DNA of 64,000 bases from Avena insularis (Eukaryota > Streptophyta > Magnoliopsida > Poales > Poaceae). Each line of letters starts with the position of its first letter. Position 1 is the first letter of the stretch. Shown one piece after another: positions 22,441-37,168 of the stretch. The stretch is taken from positions 190,436,257 to 190,500,256 of the forward strand of contig CM042685.1 in assembly GCA_023614405.1 (NCBI GenBank), read 5' to 3'. Position numbers and translations under genes: made by a program. The notes under the pieces were generated by a model. That model saw only the letters and a list, made by a program, of their open reading frames with translations, was not told the origin of the DNA and did not search any database.

Positions 22441-22445
22441 GAGAA

Positions 22446-22763
22446 GTGTCGTATCAATTGGAACTACCCGAAGAGATGTCAGCCATGCACAATGTGTTCC
22501 ATATCTCATTACTTCGCAAGTGTCTCGAAGTCCGGGAGAAGACTGAAGTGTTCAAGAATATTGATCACCGGACCATAGAGATCAACGATGACCTGACCAA
22601 TCCCGAAGTACCCATCCGTATTTTGGAAGAAGCTTTCAGAACCACCAGAACCCGGAGCATCAAGTTTCTCAAGATTCAGTGGAGCAACCACACGGAAGAG
22701 GAAGCTACCTGGGAGCGCGAAGATCACATCAAAACGAAGTTTCCCGATCTCTTCAAATCCTAG
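22446..22763 (+). pseudogene. Integrase tail and chromodomain of element 4, frameshifted
   Basis: The C-terminal part continues in another frame. It shows the [20 protein letters not shown] motif that ends Gypsy integrases, followed by a chromodomain-like segment (PIRILEEAF, FLKIQWSNHTEEEATWERED, FPDLF). Chromodomains guide chromovirus integration to marked chromatin; the Tekay group carries this shortened form. The end codon is TAG at 22761-22763. Confidence 0.82.
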
Positions 22764-22808
22764 GTAATCTTTTCGTCCTTTTTCAAATCTCGGGACGAGA
22801 TTTTGTTT

Positions 22809-22820
22809 AAGGGGGGAAGG
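22809..22820 (+). other. Element 4 polypurine tract
   Basis: AAGGGGGGAAGG just before the 3' LTR start at 22823; it primes plus-strand DNA synthesis. The preceding GACGAGATTTTGTTT closely resembles the sequence before the element 3 tract. Confidence 0.85.
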
Positions 22821-22822
22821 TT

Positions 22823-25800
22823 TGTAACATCCCAAAAATATTAAATTAGAATCATCAAACTCTAATCACCAAATTTAGGATTAACAAAAACTTTTCCAAT
22901 TAAAATAGGAAAGCATTCATATGAGTGTGCATTACAATTTGGATTCTTTTTAATTGCCATGATTATGTGTTTCTTTGCTTGTAAAATGATTCTTAGGTTA
23001 AATAAACATCATCTAAATAATCCCCAAACTTTTCCCAAAGACAAACAAATTAAGTGAATGGTCACTTTGGCCAATTTAACTCCCATGCCTACTTTGGCTA
23101 TCTCTAACTTTCAGAACTTAACAGAAACTTGTTTGGATCTTTGCACCCCTTGATAGTAATCATAACAAAGTACCAAGGCCCACCTTGTGATCATCCAGAA
23201 ACATTCAAATGCATAGTTTAAATGATAGTTTAAAATTGAATCTAGTTCATATGGGAAGATCCCACTTTTTCAAAAACCACTCAAACCAACTCAATTTTCA
23301 AAACCCAAGAATCTACAGACTCACTAGCACATGCCTAACAAACCCACCAAAATTAATTTCAAAATTCAAAACTTGAATTCATGCGGCCATTTCATCAAAC
23401 ACCTTGCTGATTCAAATCTAACAAAATCAAAACACTATAGTGAGCAGTGATTCTGGCCTAACTTGTTCCCTCTCTGGACACCACTAGCCTTAGTAGATCA
23501 TCTAACAACCTTAACTAATCTCTAGCACCACTGTAGGCTGGCCATTGTCATCAATGGTGAGCAGGCCGAGTGCACCCTTGCCACTCACATGTCGACATCA
23601 AGCTAGGAGAAGCACCAAGCCTAGCCCGCATGTCTGGGAGGTAGCCCATGCCTCACCGCCCCCTCTCGACCAGCCTTGCCTTGCAGACAGCAACCAGAAC
23701 CGCCAGGAACGCCGCGCCCGTGCCGTTGTCGACCATGCCGACGTGCACCACAGAGCACGCACCGTTCCCACGCAACCTGACCACCTTAAGCCCTCGCCGC
23801 CGGCCAACATGCTCCCCACCATCCCAGGAGACCGCCAGACATGCCCATTTCACCGCCCGTGCCCCGTAGCCACCGCTCGCCATAGAGTTCGCCGCCTTTG
23901 CCTCGCAGAACGTCGAGCATTCCAGACCGTTTGCCACCGCCCCTACACACGCATTAAAGCCATAGAGCATCGCCAGGATACCACCGATCGATCGCCATCC
24001 TCAGCCATGCCTCTAGCAGCCCGTAGCCATGTCGCCACCGTCGCCTGCCCATCCCGTTCGGTCTCACCGTCGGGCCTATAAAAGGAGACGACCCCCAGCC
24101 GAATTGAGCACACCATCTCACTCCCCTCTCCTCACTAATAGTTCCACCCCGTTCCCGGAGCAAGGCGAGCAGCGCATCGCCGGAATTTGGCCGGACCCGC
24201 CGCTGCTGGAGAAGAAGGAAGCCAGCGATTGGAGCTGCCCTAGGAGAAGCTGCCGGTACCAGGAGGTTCGCTGTCGTCGACTTCGTCGTTCGCCCACCTC
24301 GCCGACCCTCGCCTGATCCCCGGTGAGCCTCCCACGACCCCCACCTGCCGCGTTAGGGTTATGTCTCGCCTGTGCTGCCCGACATGGACGATGAACCACG
24401 TTGCCCCGTACTGCTTCGCACCCCCCCGTCTCACTAATGTGTGGGGACAGCAACTTAACCAGCCCGCATAAGCTCTGTGTGTAGCAGGCCAGCCCATTTT
24501 CTCTTCCCGCGCAGCCCACTCGTTTGAATTTAACTTTTTCCATTTTAATTCAAACCTAGTTCTGTACCTAGTTTCAAAAATCAACCCAGCTCGATTCAGT
24601 GAACCAAATTGAATGAAACCAATTTTTTTAGAAAGGTTTTGAAATGCTTAATCCAAGCCCGTTGGATTCAAATCATTTGGATCTGTAGATCAACCTTGGT
24701 AAAAATAACAAGGCAGAAGCTTTTCTGCATTCAAACATTTTTCAAATTTAAACCATAATAGCTTTTGAGTTGATTCCAAACTCTCAAAAATCACATTTGA
24801 TCATACCTTTTAGAATATATAAAAATATATGGGGTTTATTACAGAAATAATGTTCAAGTAATAAAAGAATGCCACATAGACATTTTTTAGTCACTTTATT
24901 TAATTGAAATAAAAGGTTAAATCTTATTAAATTGTGACACCACTTTAAATCACATTCCCATGTACTGAAATATGTGGTGATGACATGTGTCAACATGATC
25001 CCATGTTTGGTTTGGAGAATATTAAATCTTAAGTAGTTTTTCAATGAGTAGAAATTACTTTTCTAAAAATAAAAGAAATTAATCCAAGCTTTAATCTTGT
25101 AATGTTAGTGATGATGCTAGATCATCTATAGAACCCCTTTGTGTGATGATTGAAAGTAGTTAAGTATTGTTTGGTGATTGTGTACCTCGTATTTACTTAT
25201 AAACGCTAGTACCGACCAAGGATACGAGGAGGAAGGAGGATACTACGAAGAAGAAGCCGAGGAGAACTTCAACCACTGCTCTTCACAAGGCAAGCCTAAT
25301 ACTACTAGTTGATTGTGCAAGTTAACGCTTGCAAGATACTATACCTATGCAAGCAAATACCTGCTAGTTATCATGCCACCTATATGCCTTAAGCATATGT
25401 GATCATACACACTTGATAACCCAATCCTAGTTTTACTTGCCAGTTTTATACTTTATTTCTTTATCAAAGCTTTCTCTTAGAGTTTACTTAAGTTACTTGT
25501 AGATTATAGGAATATAATTGAAGGTTGCATAAAGAGCATAAAATTTGGCCTAAGCTAGATAATCTTGATGTCATCCTAAGGCATGAGATTGAACTTAGTT
25601 AAACTCCACTAGTTTACCACCCCTCATTAGTACTTACCCCCACTTGTAGATGCTAGTGCTAAGCATAAAACTTGATCAACTTTAGATGGGAATACTTGGT
25701 GGAAAAATGGTTATGAAAACCTTGGAATGATGGATCATTCTATTGAGATGTTTTGACATGTGTTTCCAAACACCAGATGATTTGGATGATGAAAATGTTG

Positions 25801-26817
25801 AGGCATGAGCCTTAGCCCTTTATAAAACTGATGGTTGTCTAGATGCGATACCATTCCAATTTTACCGTACAACCACAATACCCGAGAATTGGGTAGGGCT
25901 TGACTGGAAACTTATATACCTTAGTATTAGTTCCCTCACGGCCAAGGTCTGAGCTGAGGCTACCTTGTGAAGATTGTCATCTGTGCAGTACCCAAGATGA
26001 CAGTTGGTCATGGTTGGGAGGCCAAACTCACAGGAGAAGTGCCTATACTAGGGCGTGTAATTGAAAGGTTAGGATTGATTATCCGCATACTGAGTATGGT
26101 GAATTCAGGATTTGTTCCTGACGGATGTATCGAATATTGTGGTGAAAGTGTACAATCTCTGCTGAGTGTCAAACTATTTGAATAGCCGCGTCCGCGGTTA
26201 TGGACAGTTGGAGTGGCCATACTGTTCCCCCTTCAGATGTTTTCAAAATGACTTATGAAATGAATTGAGACTTTGACTTAACCACAACAGAGTTGTGATA
26301 TGAAATACAAGTTCTCACTTAGGTGTTATAAAATTTCGACTAGCTTTTCTTACTTCTGAACTTAGTAGAGATAAATCTGGCTTTTTGCAAAACAACCCTA
26401 GAGCTTAGTGTCCTACTACAAAAACCCCCTTCACTTGTTAGTATTAGTTTGCGAGTACTTAAAGAGTACTCATGGCTTTGTCCCTGGCTATTCCCGTGGC
26501 CAGACTATGAAGAGGAGTACCAGGAGGATGGACCCCAGGAAGGTTACGACAACTAGGATCATCTCCCATCGTCAGCATTGCCTGTGAACCCGAAGATGGA
26601 GCCTCGCCTACGCTACCGCTATTATTACGTATTTCCGCTGCTTGAGTATATTAAGAACTGGATCATGAGATCCTTATTTGTGTAAGACCTTATGTATGGT
26701 TTGTAATGGATGATGTACGGTGGTATCCAATTCTGTTATGTCTCGCAAAAATGGTAATCTTGGGATTGCGATGTATGGCATAACAGGCATCTGGGATTAA
26801 AAATTCGGGTGTGGACA
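22823..26817 (+). repeat. Element 4 3' LTR
   Basis: Starts TGTAACATCCCAAAAATATT and ends GGGTGTGGACA, 3995 bp. It contains the 162-bp segment (24759-24920) missing from the 5' LTR, which is also present in solo LTR 37169-41324, so the long form is ancestral. TATA box at 24077-24083. ORFs such as 23545-24081 mirror those of the 5' LTR and are not genes. Confidence 0.9.
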
Positions 26818-29037
26818 ACCACACACTTGTAGGGAGATAAATCCCTTTAAAAATTTATAATGTAAAGAAACCACTACCAAATAAAAGTAATACCATTCTT
26901 AAGTAACTTTAAAGAAACATTACGAAGTGAACAAGGTATAAGTATAATAAGTATTACACCTAAAGTCCATCTATGTTTTAAAGTTAACTTTAGTATACCT
27001 GACTTTAAGTATAACGCTAAAAAACTTTATTATGTATTTTATAGTTAACTTTGGTGTGTTATAATTAAGTTATAAAGCATCTTAATACCAAACTAACCAA
27101 GTTCAAAACCAAAATAGACAAGTCTCAAGTACTACTAATATCTTTATTCAAATAAAGCAATTCTTTCTTACTTAAAGACTATAACTTGAAAGAACACCTA
27201 ATAAGGTTAACTTAAAATTTAAATACTTTCCCTTAGCTAAGTAAGATTTTCTTCAAAAGTTATTCTTTTAAGGAACAGTATAAAGCAAGACATAAGCATT
27301 TTTATGAAATCTCTAAATGATGAACAAACCTTATACACATAGTCTACAGATACATTTCCCCCTTGAGTATTTCATTATTGTGTGTGCTTTATTATACTTA
27401 CATGTTGTTTCAAACACACTCACAAACCTTAATAAGAAGAACATGTGTGAAACTAAATCTAAAAGGGCAACACATTCCAAGGAAATCCTTTCTAGTATCC
27501 AAACCCTAGAACAACGTTACCCCGGGATTAGAGTTTATCAACTTGCATAAAATTACTTATGCATAAAGCATCTTGCTTCTTTAAACATTAGTCCTTACCG
27601 GACCAATGATGCTGATTTCAGATATTGGATCTTATATTGTCTTGAAGACCGTGAGTGCATAATCTTGCAATCACAAAAGGCAAGTTCACACTTTCTCATG
27701 TCCTTTGATTATTTTCTGTAAAGTATTTTGCAAATCCAGTGTTGACATCACCTGCATTTGAAAAAGGATAGAAAACACTATTTTCATAATAATGTGATTA
27801 TAGGTTATTTACCATGAGGTAATAACCTACTATAAGAGTTCCGGTGGTAAAGGAACATATTATCTAGGACTTAACAACCAATGTCGCCAGTGATTCGTGC
27901 GCCGTATATCACGCGTTGACCATGAGATTTGGAATGGGACGGAGAAGTCAGCTGTATCTTTCCCCTCTCGCATGGAGCCGGATGTGCGGGTCGTGGTTGT
28001 TATCACTCTTAGCATGCATATTAATTGGTAATTCTTAGAGGATATGCAGCATATGGGTGGGAGCCCTCAACGTCCCATGATAGTTCCGGCATCTGAACGG
28101 TCTGTACTGCCAATAGCCGTAACTCAATAGGTGGGCTGGCGTACACCAAGGAGACATGCGGGGTCGCAGAGAAGGTAGTGATTGGCTTGGATCTTAGGTT
28201 GGGCCTCAAACCAAGGAAGTTTGAACGGGGACATATCCCGGCCGTGCAACAAAACCTAAGGTCTCTCATGGGTAAAGTGATGCACCTCTGCAGAGTGTAA
28301 GAACTGTAACTTGTTACTCCCTGTTCCGAGAAGGAGCTGCGAACGCGGCGGGAAAGGAACTCCATGAAAGTTCTGGTAAACCCGTGAAGGCTGACGGACA
28401 TAGTTTTTCAGAATAAAAGCAACCTTTGCAGAAATGTTTACAAAAACCTGCATTGCCTATGACCTACAGTCTGTGGCTGTAGATATAGTGCATAAAACAC
28501 TCCTTTTCTAGTGAACTTGCTGAGTACGCTCGTACTCAACGTATCTTCTTAACCCTTTCTAGGTTCTTAAGCCAGTACAGACGATGTCTACATCAAGTCA
28601 TACTCCAGGAATCATCATCAAAGGCTAAAGCTCTTCCATGAAGTCAAGAAAGTCAACATACACATCAACTCAAGCGAAGACGAAGTTACTAATTAGATAG
28701 GAATATAATCTCTAGCCATAGAACCTATTTCTATAGTGTATTGCACTAGCAACAATGCCAGGCCATTAGTTAAGATACTAGTCTTAATATTATGATAGTT
28801 TTTGAGTTATTTATTTCTGATTCTTCTTTGTAAGAAGTTTCTTTCTCTCTCTTTAATCTAGATTATTCTCTGGATCTTGTGTAAAGAGTTGAGTTTTAAC
28901 CTATAGTCATGTCTTGGACCTGCTGTGTTTCTGTTGTACCACTCCGAGGGATGTAATACTAGTGAACATTGTTTCATTGGTGTTATGTCCACGACTATAG
29001 TATACTACATCATGCAGTGGTATGCTGGGTCACCGCA
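26818..29037 (+). repeat. Element 3 left LTR, second segment
   Basis: Resumes after element 4 with the repeated ACCAC and continues to the LTR end GGGTCACCGCA, matching 36083-37168 plus 41330-42456. A minus-strand ORF at 28021-28401 has a similar copy at 41512-41820 but no domain; I do not call it a gene. Confidence 0.87.
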
Positions 29038-29039
29038 GT

Positions 29040-29052
29040 TGGTATCAGAGCC
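29040..29052 (+). other. Element 3 primer-binding site
   Basis: TGGTATCAGAGCC directly after the left LTR, complementary to initiator tRNA-Met; the same site and spacing style as element 4. Confidence 0.88.
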
Positions 29053-31857
29053 TATGCTTTGACCTTAGGATTGAAACCCTTTTAGGAAGATCTGTAGGTT
29101 GGATAGTGACTATAGGAGGCATCTTATCTAAACCAAATGATCTTATGACTGGTGATGAGTATCCACTTGAGGATAAACCTTGTCACACCTAAGTCAGATG
29201 CTTAAGTCATTCTTTCTTAGGAGTAATTATTTTATCCTTTCTCAGTATAGTGTTATTCAGTGTCTTCCGAAGGAGACATAACCCACCAAGATACTGTAGG
29301 AAAGTCAATTGGCCGCATTAGATTAGGATCAAGTGCAAGACATCAATTGAAGTAGTTCTAATGGTATAGCCTAACCCTAGAATTCATGTAAGAAAGTGGA
29401 ATCTTATGGTTAATGATAACCAAAGACAACATGGTGAATATCATTAGGATAAATGTTGATGTAATGAATAGTAGTCATGTGGGATTCACTTGAGAATTCT
29501 ATGTGATGAAGTGAAATTATGATAAGACTTAATAAAAGTGTAGTGAGAAGCAAAGTCATCATGGTTAGATTAGCTCTTAAATCATGCTAAAGAGGTAAAA
29601 CATAACAAGATCATGGTGAGATTAGCTCTGAAACCATGATGTCGGCATAAATATGATAAGTAATTAATTGATTATCTTGAGGTAGAAGTAAGAAAATAAT
29701 CCGGTAGAACTATGATAGAAGCCATAAGTACTAGAAAATTCAAATAATCTTTGGTTTAAAGTAGTACATAGAATATTGTTAGTCTTTTCGAGAGATCATG
29801 TGAGGTTAATTTACTAATAAGGAAAGGTTGGTTATAGTTAATCCTTCTAAAAATGAGACCAAAGGTTAGTAAAAAAACAAATTGAGACCACTTTGCTTAA
29901 GATTATCCTATTGCAATTGAGCAATTCGGGTAAATGTTGAGATAAAGAATAGTTTGAACCTATGTGCTAAGTATCACGATATAAACCTATATGAGGAGGT
30001 TCCATATACTACACAACTAAGCCTGAATTCTAGAGATATTATACTCAACTACTATATTCCGGGCTTAGAAAATTATGTGTTATATGTACCACATTTGGAT
30101 TTATTTGTTTTTCTTGGATCTTCTTGATTGACTAGATCGGTACATGAAGTTTGACTTGGTGTGCAAATGCATGTTGCAACATCCAGTTACTACTTGATGT
30201 TATAGACCTAGATAGGAATGGGAATTCGTGTAAGGGAGTGACGAGTTCCGAAGACCAAAATGAAGACTTACTTGAAGAATGAAGCCAAGTATAAGGAATA
30301 TCAACACAATTCAATGGATGGTTCAAGTTTAGATCATTACTAACTGGTTATAAGAAGAAACATTAATGTAGGAAATGTATGGAGCAATTAGGAGTGGTGA
30401 ACTCAATGTTCAATCAAAGTAGGTAATGTTGCTAAGAAGTTAGTAGAGTAATTGTACTAGTTCATGGAAGTATCATGAATAAGTGCAAATAAGAAGTTTT
30501 GGAACCAAAATGGTATTCAATCTCTGACAATTCAGAGAGAATGCCAATAGTACGTCGAAGAACCGTAGGGTAATACATACACCCTAGGATGATTCGCAGC
30601 TGGTATTTGATCCATAGTTGGTATCTTGTCCGCAGCCGATGTTGGTTGACATAGTTAACCAGATCATCTTAAAAGTTGCATAAAGAGCATAAAACTTGGC
30701 CTAAGCTAAGTAAGACCTAAAGGAGTATAAAATTTTCTTCGATCGTCTTTCGAGACTCTTCGCGAAAATTGACCTATCAAAGCGAAAATGTCCAAATAGT
30801 AAGTAAGACAAATAATGCTGAAAGATTCACTTCGGCGATCCACAATTGTGTGGATACACCATATAATCTTTCATAAGACCCTAACTAGGTAGAGTATAAG
30901 ATGGATAGATACCAATATCCTAGTTATTAAGCCAATGGTTACTATATAGACAGTTTAGAGACCATTAGTAAACCCTAAGGGGGAGAGTAAACCTTAGAAA
31001 TGAAGGTATTATTATCTGACTTTCTGAATAAAGGTTGGAGAGGAAATACTATCCTATGCCAACATTAAGCCTTATTTTCAGAAGGGTAAAAGAAACCATC
31101 ATTGTAAAAGTACTCTTAGAAGTAAGTCTGGATGAAATATAGAAGTTTATTTCAAGAGAGTAGTACTCAAACCTTAAGGTAGTTAATCAATGGAAGTTAA
31201 AGAAGTACTTCGGGTGATAATAAAATATTATTCAAAGCCTGCAAAAATAAAAGCTTGAAGTAATAAAATAGAATAGTCCTAACAGACTAATTCTAAAAGA
31301 AACAACTCTTAAGTGACCCTTAAGAGGGAATACAGCATATCCAATTGGATATGTGTAGAGAAACAAGAAATTCCAATGGGTATGGACTAAATGAGTTCAA
31401 ATACAAACTCTGTAAGGATCACTAGTATGAACCATACAATAACAAATCAAAAGTTAGTCTTTTGACCATGCTTATTGTTTAATAAAATTTGAAACCCCGT
31501 TTTAGTGAAACTTCCTAGACCTTGCATAATACAGTAAGAAAATTCGATGATCAAGTGAAGGAGTTGGATTAGGATATCTAATTAGGATAAGGAACTAAAG
31601 AAGATATCCCGAATTAAGGAATTTATAATAAGGAAATATCCCTAAGGGATTAAAGAAAAAGGAACTTTGGGTATTGGAGACAACAAGTTGGAGATTGCCA
31701 AGTATGGTGTGAATTCAAGGAAATTGTTTGGATATGGAATACTACAATTATTTCCATTCGAGGTTACCATGGAGTTGAGAATTGTTGTAATCAACACAAG
31801 ACAATTCCTTACTCCGAAACGTGAGAGTATACGAACTTCGAGGACGAAGTTTATTTT
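29053..31857 (+). other. Element 3 internal region, non-coding
   Basis: About 2.8 kb, AT-rich, with stops in all frames and no gag or pol motif. Short local repeats occur, for example the phrase ATCATGGT(T/G)AGATTAGCTCT near 29555 and 29610. The end (ACTTCGAGGACGAAGTTTAT) resembles the end of pol in Tekay-type elements, so the region may be the decayed or replaced interior of such an element. Confidence 0.7.
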
Positions 31858-31868
31858 AAGGGGGAGAG
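31858..31868 (+). other. Element 3 polypurine tract
   Basis: AAGGGGGAGAG followed by TC and the LTR start TGTAACATCC at 31871. The layout is the same as in element 4. Confidence 0.82.
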
Positions 31869-31870
31869 TC

Positions 31871-34800
31871 TGTAACATCCCAGCATTAGAGCTTAGAAAT
31901 AAGCTGAACCCAGATGTGTGCATTGCATTCATGCATAGAAAATCCGAATAATTTTCGCGCTTTTCAATAAAAAACCTGTCAAAGTGTTTGAAGCTTCTCT
32001 CCACTTGATGGAATTGAAGTAGATCATCAAGTTGACTACGATAAGTTTCAATATGACCTTTGCTAAAACCTTATTTTGGGTAAACATGATTTGATCTAAG
32101 GGTAGATCAAATGTAATAAAAGTTAAACCCTAATACATGACATAATGGATTATATTTGATCCTTAAGTAATCATTTCCCAGTATTCATTACACAACCCAT
32201 GAATACCAAGATATAAATATAACTTAAGTAATAAGAATGTAACAACTAATTCTTGATCTATCTTAATCTCATCTACTTATACCATGAGTATCATGGTAAT
32301 ACCTAACCTTAACTCTTTAGTGAGATTGAGGAGGACAGAAACCAAGTCAAGATCATTCACCATATATCTTCTTTTCCATATCAATTCTTATGGAATCCTA
32401 TCTTTGTATTTGTTATTCATCAATGTTGAGTAATCAACTATTGATTCACCAATTCTTAACCTATCAACTCTTGTCCTTATTATGGCATTCACTTAAGGAC
32501 TATAAAGAGAGAAGTAAGAAGAGGTAAATAGTAATGCTAGTTATAGAGATCAAATATATGATGGGAGTGTTGGAAGAGAATGAAATCAATATGATAATTG
32601 ATGGAGTTAAACTCACTCCTAAAATGAAAGAAGAGTTATATGGAATATATAAGTATATGGTGATAGAGAAGATTACAAGGGTGAACCCTGAAGATAGTTA
32701 CAAGGAGCAATCCTATTGGATCAAGTAGGTATAGTCAATGAATATTATCTCTTAGTCCAATAAGGATAAACAAGAAGATAATTTCAATACAACTATAATG
32801 TTGTATTGACGAAGGCCTTGATTAGCCAACTGGAAACCTAAACCATCAAGGATCAAAGGATTATAATGATCATACTTTAATCACCAAGATTGAATGCTTA
32901 TATCATGTATAAATGACATTGGTGGATAGAACATGATCAAAACCTAGTATAGATAAGTTATTCTAGAGTAGTCATTGCAAGTCACATTAATATAATGTGA
33001 GGTTAGAGTATCTGTTACTAGAGTTAAGTAGAGACAAGATAGTATGATTACGATGATATTAGAGCAACATTGGATTAGAGAAGTAGTATTTTCCTCTTTG
33101 GAAATACTAGCACTTGAGGTGAAGTAGGAATTGATGTATACATCTATTGAAATGATATTGATGAAGGATGATAAGGGAAGAGCATGAATGGAAGTAACTA
33201 TAAACATTTGTTAGGTTGGAGGTTATCAGCAGTAGAGTAGTTGATATAACCAAGTATGGATATGAAAAGATTATGAAAAGCTTCAGTGTCAAGCTAATTG
33301 GATTTATAAGTGGATTTAGAAGAATAAAAGGTGGATAAGAATATTCTTGTGAAGTAAAGCTCATCATGTTAACACATGATGATGGATATGAAGGAGTAGT
33401 ATATCTAGGAAAGAAATTCCTTAATTAAAAGTCCAGGATATTGAATTATGGAAGATAGGAATTCTGGGTAAACATTAAACCCTAAATATTTAACCAAATA
33501 TAGTATCCATTTCATCTGAGTGAATATCACCCTATTTCCACAATGTCTTATAGGAATAATTTCCTATAGCAAATCACTCGAATATATCTTTGACACTTTC
33601 AAACCTTTAAATCATGTGTATCACATAATTGGAAACTACTATAAACCATTATGCCCAATATTGTATCCATATATTAATCACACTTAATAAAGTAGTGAAT
33701 AACTAGTTCCCAGAAAATAATAATGCATATTTAAAATAAGAAGGGTGGTTAGGATTCACCTGTTATTAGATTTTGAAGAATAGAATTCACCATATAAAGA
33801 TTTCCTTAATATTATGAGTTAAAGAGAATAAAATCTCATTAGTTAATAGTAAGGCATTCTATAATAAGTTTGTGGATATTAGCCCAATTAAATTCATATC
33901 AAAAGCCCTCACAAATAATAATAGGAAAAGTATATATATAAAGAAAATATAACACTATATAATAAAAACTCACAAATTGATCTTTAATAACTTTATTGTT
34001 GCTGCAAATATTCAGCAAATAATATCCCATAAAGAAAGGTTCAAATCAAATATTAAAATACATATCTAGAAACAAAACAGAAAACAGAAAAGAAAAATAA
34101 ACAAAAAAAATTAACTTCTGGCCGCAGCCCATTTTCCCCTCCCTTATATGTCTCCCACGTGCAACCACAACAAACCCACAGTGGCCCAAGCACAGCCCAA
34201 GACCAGCCCAATCTATCTTTCTCTCTGGTTGACAAGTGGGACCGAGGAGGGACTACGGAGCAAATCAGAAGAACTGCTAGGGGGTTTTCCGTGCAAAGTC
34301 TATCGTCGTCTTCCTCCCCAACGTCACAAGCAGCTGTCTGTCGGCATCGCCGCCGTCCGCCACCGCACCATGACGTCCGGCCGCTCCAAGATCCACGCCA
34401 CCGCTCATGGTCGTCTACAAGTAGCCCTGGACGCCACCGGAGAACCCTATAACCCAATTCCCCTTCTTCCTCTCTCTAGGTTTCCTCTCTGTCGATGAAA
34501 CCCTAGCCCCAATCTCACCGGAGCTCATCGATGTTGTCCTCCCCGTGCCACGGCGAGGTGTCCAGGAGAACCGCCTCGTCAACCTCAACCGTTTTGCTGA
34601 ATCACGCATGCTGGGAAGCGTTCCTCTGCCCAGAATCAAGCTCGAAGTCACCGTCGTCCTCCGTCGTGGTTTCATCTAATCTCGCCGTCTGACCTCCTCC
34701 GGCCTCGCCAGCAAGCTTTCCACGCTCCTGGTGATCTCCTCGTGCGAGTACCCTTCTTAGAATTCTCCATTGCTAGTTGATTTGTGATTCCCGCGACCAT

Positions 34801-37168
34801 ATGCCACCGCCGCCACTGGTCGTCATCGTGTCGCCGTCTCCAGTGACCATTTTAGGGCGGCGCCACCACCAATAGGTTCATCGTGAATCACTCTTTTGAA
34901 CGCAATCATCCTCGCATGCGCGCACTCTCCCAATCGACGGATTGATCGTTGATATGAGAGGATTCGGCAAGGATGACGTCACTATGACACTGTGCTCATG
35001 CCAGCCTTGACTAATTCAACGTTTTGATCCAGTATTTGCTGAGGTGGAGCATGACGTGGCGTTGGTCCCATAGGTCATTGACTGGGAGTAGAGATAGAGT
35101 CGGTAACAAATGCATTTAATAACCTGAGAGTGTGAGGTGGCTACTGGCCCACTGGTCAGTGACATTGGGTAGGTTTGGCTTAGGTACAAAATGTCTTTTC
35201 TGTTTAGGAATTAGATAAAACAATATTAATTCAAATATAAATATTGTAATAAAATGATTAAATCTTGTTTCATTAATAACTTTTGTTTTGTAAATCAGAA
35301 AAATGTGTATAATATATGAAAATTTGTAGAAAAATAAAATCTATAACTTAAAAATATTATTAAACATTATTGTGTTAACCATTGAAGTAATTATTATTTA
35401 ATAAAGATTTTATAAGTAATAAAACTTTGATAATTCATATTTTAATAATGATAAAGGTTAAAAATATAAATAAAATACCAAAAATCCTAGAAAAATAAGA
35501 TCTATAATTTAAACTATAATCATGAATTGTTATTTCACTTAATAAAATATTTAGTATTTATTAAGTATTTATAAAGTAGTAAATCTTATAAAAATCATAT
35601 CTTATTATTTTTAAATCACAAAAATAAATGTAATATACCAAAATGATCACAAAAATAATACCTACATGTTAAAAATATAATATTTCACTTTTAAAGTAAA
35701 TAAAAACTTAATACTCTAATAACTTGAATTTAAAGCTATTTCCTTAATTAATAATCCATTTAAAGATAAATAAAATTTGCTAATAATTCTAAAAATTAGC
35801 CAATTGAGTCCAATAAATAGTATTAGTCTTAAGTATTGATAGTGTAAAGTGAAAATGGTTTAACACACTTTAAATACAATTTTATTAAATTATCCCTCAA
35901 CCATTAATGTAGATTATTTTATAAAAGGATCCTTATCCAATCTAAAATCTCTGAGAATAATTATAATGAGATAAAACCCAATCCTTTACTTTAACCACAA
36001 GTTTATAAACAAATCAAAACACTATAGTGAGTTCATAAGTAGTAAATAATATTGTTTACTTATTCACAAACCTTAACCACACCCTTGTAGGGAGATAAAT
36101 CCCTTTAAACATTTATAATGTAAAGAAACCACTCACAAATAAAAGTAATACCATTCTTAAGTAACTTTAAAGAAACATTATGAAGTGAACAAGGTATAAG
36201 TATAATAAGTATTACACCTAAAGTCCATCTGTGTTTTAAAGTTAACTTTAGTCTACCAGACTTTAAGTATAACGCTAAAAAACTTTATTATGTATTTTAT
36301 AGTTAACTTTGGTGTGTTATAATTAAGTTATAAAGCATCTTAATACAAAAATAACCGAGTTCAAAACCAAAATAGATAAGTCTCAAGTACTACTAATGTC
36401 ATTATTCAAATAAAGCAATTATTTCTTACTTAAAGACTATAACTTGAAAGAACACCTAATAATGTTAACTTAAAATTTAAATACTTTCCCTTAGCTAAGT
36501 AAGATTTTCTTCAAAAGTTATTCTTTTGAGGAACATTATAAAGCAAGACATAAGCATTTTTATGAAAGCTCTAAATGATGAACAAACCTTATACACATAG
36601 TCTACAGATACATTTCCCACTTGAGTATTCCATTATTGTGTGTGCTTTATTATACTTACATGTTGTTTCACACACACTCACAAACCTTAATAAGAAGCAC
36701 ATGTGTGAAACTTAATCTAAAAGGGCAACACATTCCAAGGAAACCCTTTCCAGTATCCAAACCCTAGAACAACGTTACCTCGGGATTCGAGTTTATCAAC
36801 TTGCATTACATTACTTATGCATAAAGCATCTTGCTTATTTAAACATTAGTCCTTACCGGACCAATGATGCTGATTTCAGATATTGGATCTTATATTGTCT
36901 TGAAGACCGTGAGTGCATAATCTTGCAATCACAAAAGGCAAGTTCACACTTGCTCATGTCCTTTGATTATTTTCTGTAAAGTATTTTGCAAATCCAGTGT
37001 TGACATCACCTGCATTTGAAAAAGGACAAAAAACACTATATTCATAATAATGTGATTATAGGTTATTTACCATGAGGTAAAAACCTACTATAAGAGTTCC
37101 GGTGGTAAAGGAACATATTATCTAGGACTTAACAACTAATGTTGCCAGTGATTCTTGCACCGTATATC
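31871..37168 (+). repeat. Element 3 right LTR, first segment (complete start)
   Basis: Starts TGTAACATCCCAGCATTAG. The first 661 bp (31871-32531) have no counterpart in the left LTR, which begins at the equivalent of 32532. With the second segment (41330-42456) the LTR is about 6.4 kb, unusually long. It ends here in ATATC, the target duplication of the solo LTR. Confidence 0.85.

Larger units (their letters stand above)
13146..26817 (+). mobile_element. Element 4: Tekay-like chromovirus (Gypsy), full length
   Basis: A complete LTR retrotransposon of 13.7 kb in the left LTR of element 3, with TSD ACCAC on both sides. It has long LTRs (3833 and 3995 bp), an initiator-Met primer-binding site, an extra upstream ORF, gag, protease, RT, RNase H, integrase and a C-terminal chromodomain. 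The chromodomain with integrase motifs such as [12 protein letters not shown] places it in the Tekay/Del lineage of chromoviruses, which usually have 3-4 kb LTRs. Gag, protease and the chromodomain junction are broken, but the RT to integrase block is open. The 5' LTR lacks 162 bp present in the 3' LTR. Confidence 0.9.

Noticed and set aside
28021..28401. 126-codon minus-strand ORF, with a copy at 41512-41820
   Set aside because: Both are the same LTR segment; the shared frame needs no selection.
31667..31951. 94-codon ORF at the end of the element 3 interior
   Set aside because: Runs across the polypurine tract into the LTR, so it is not a plausible protein.
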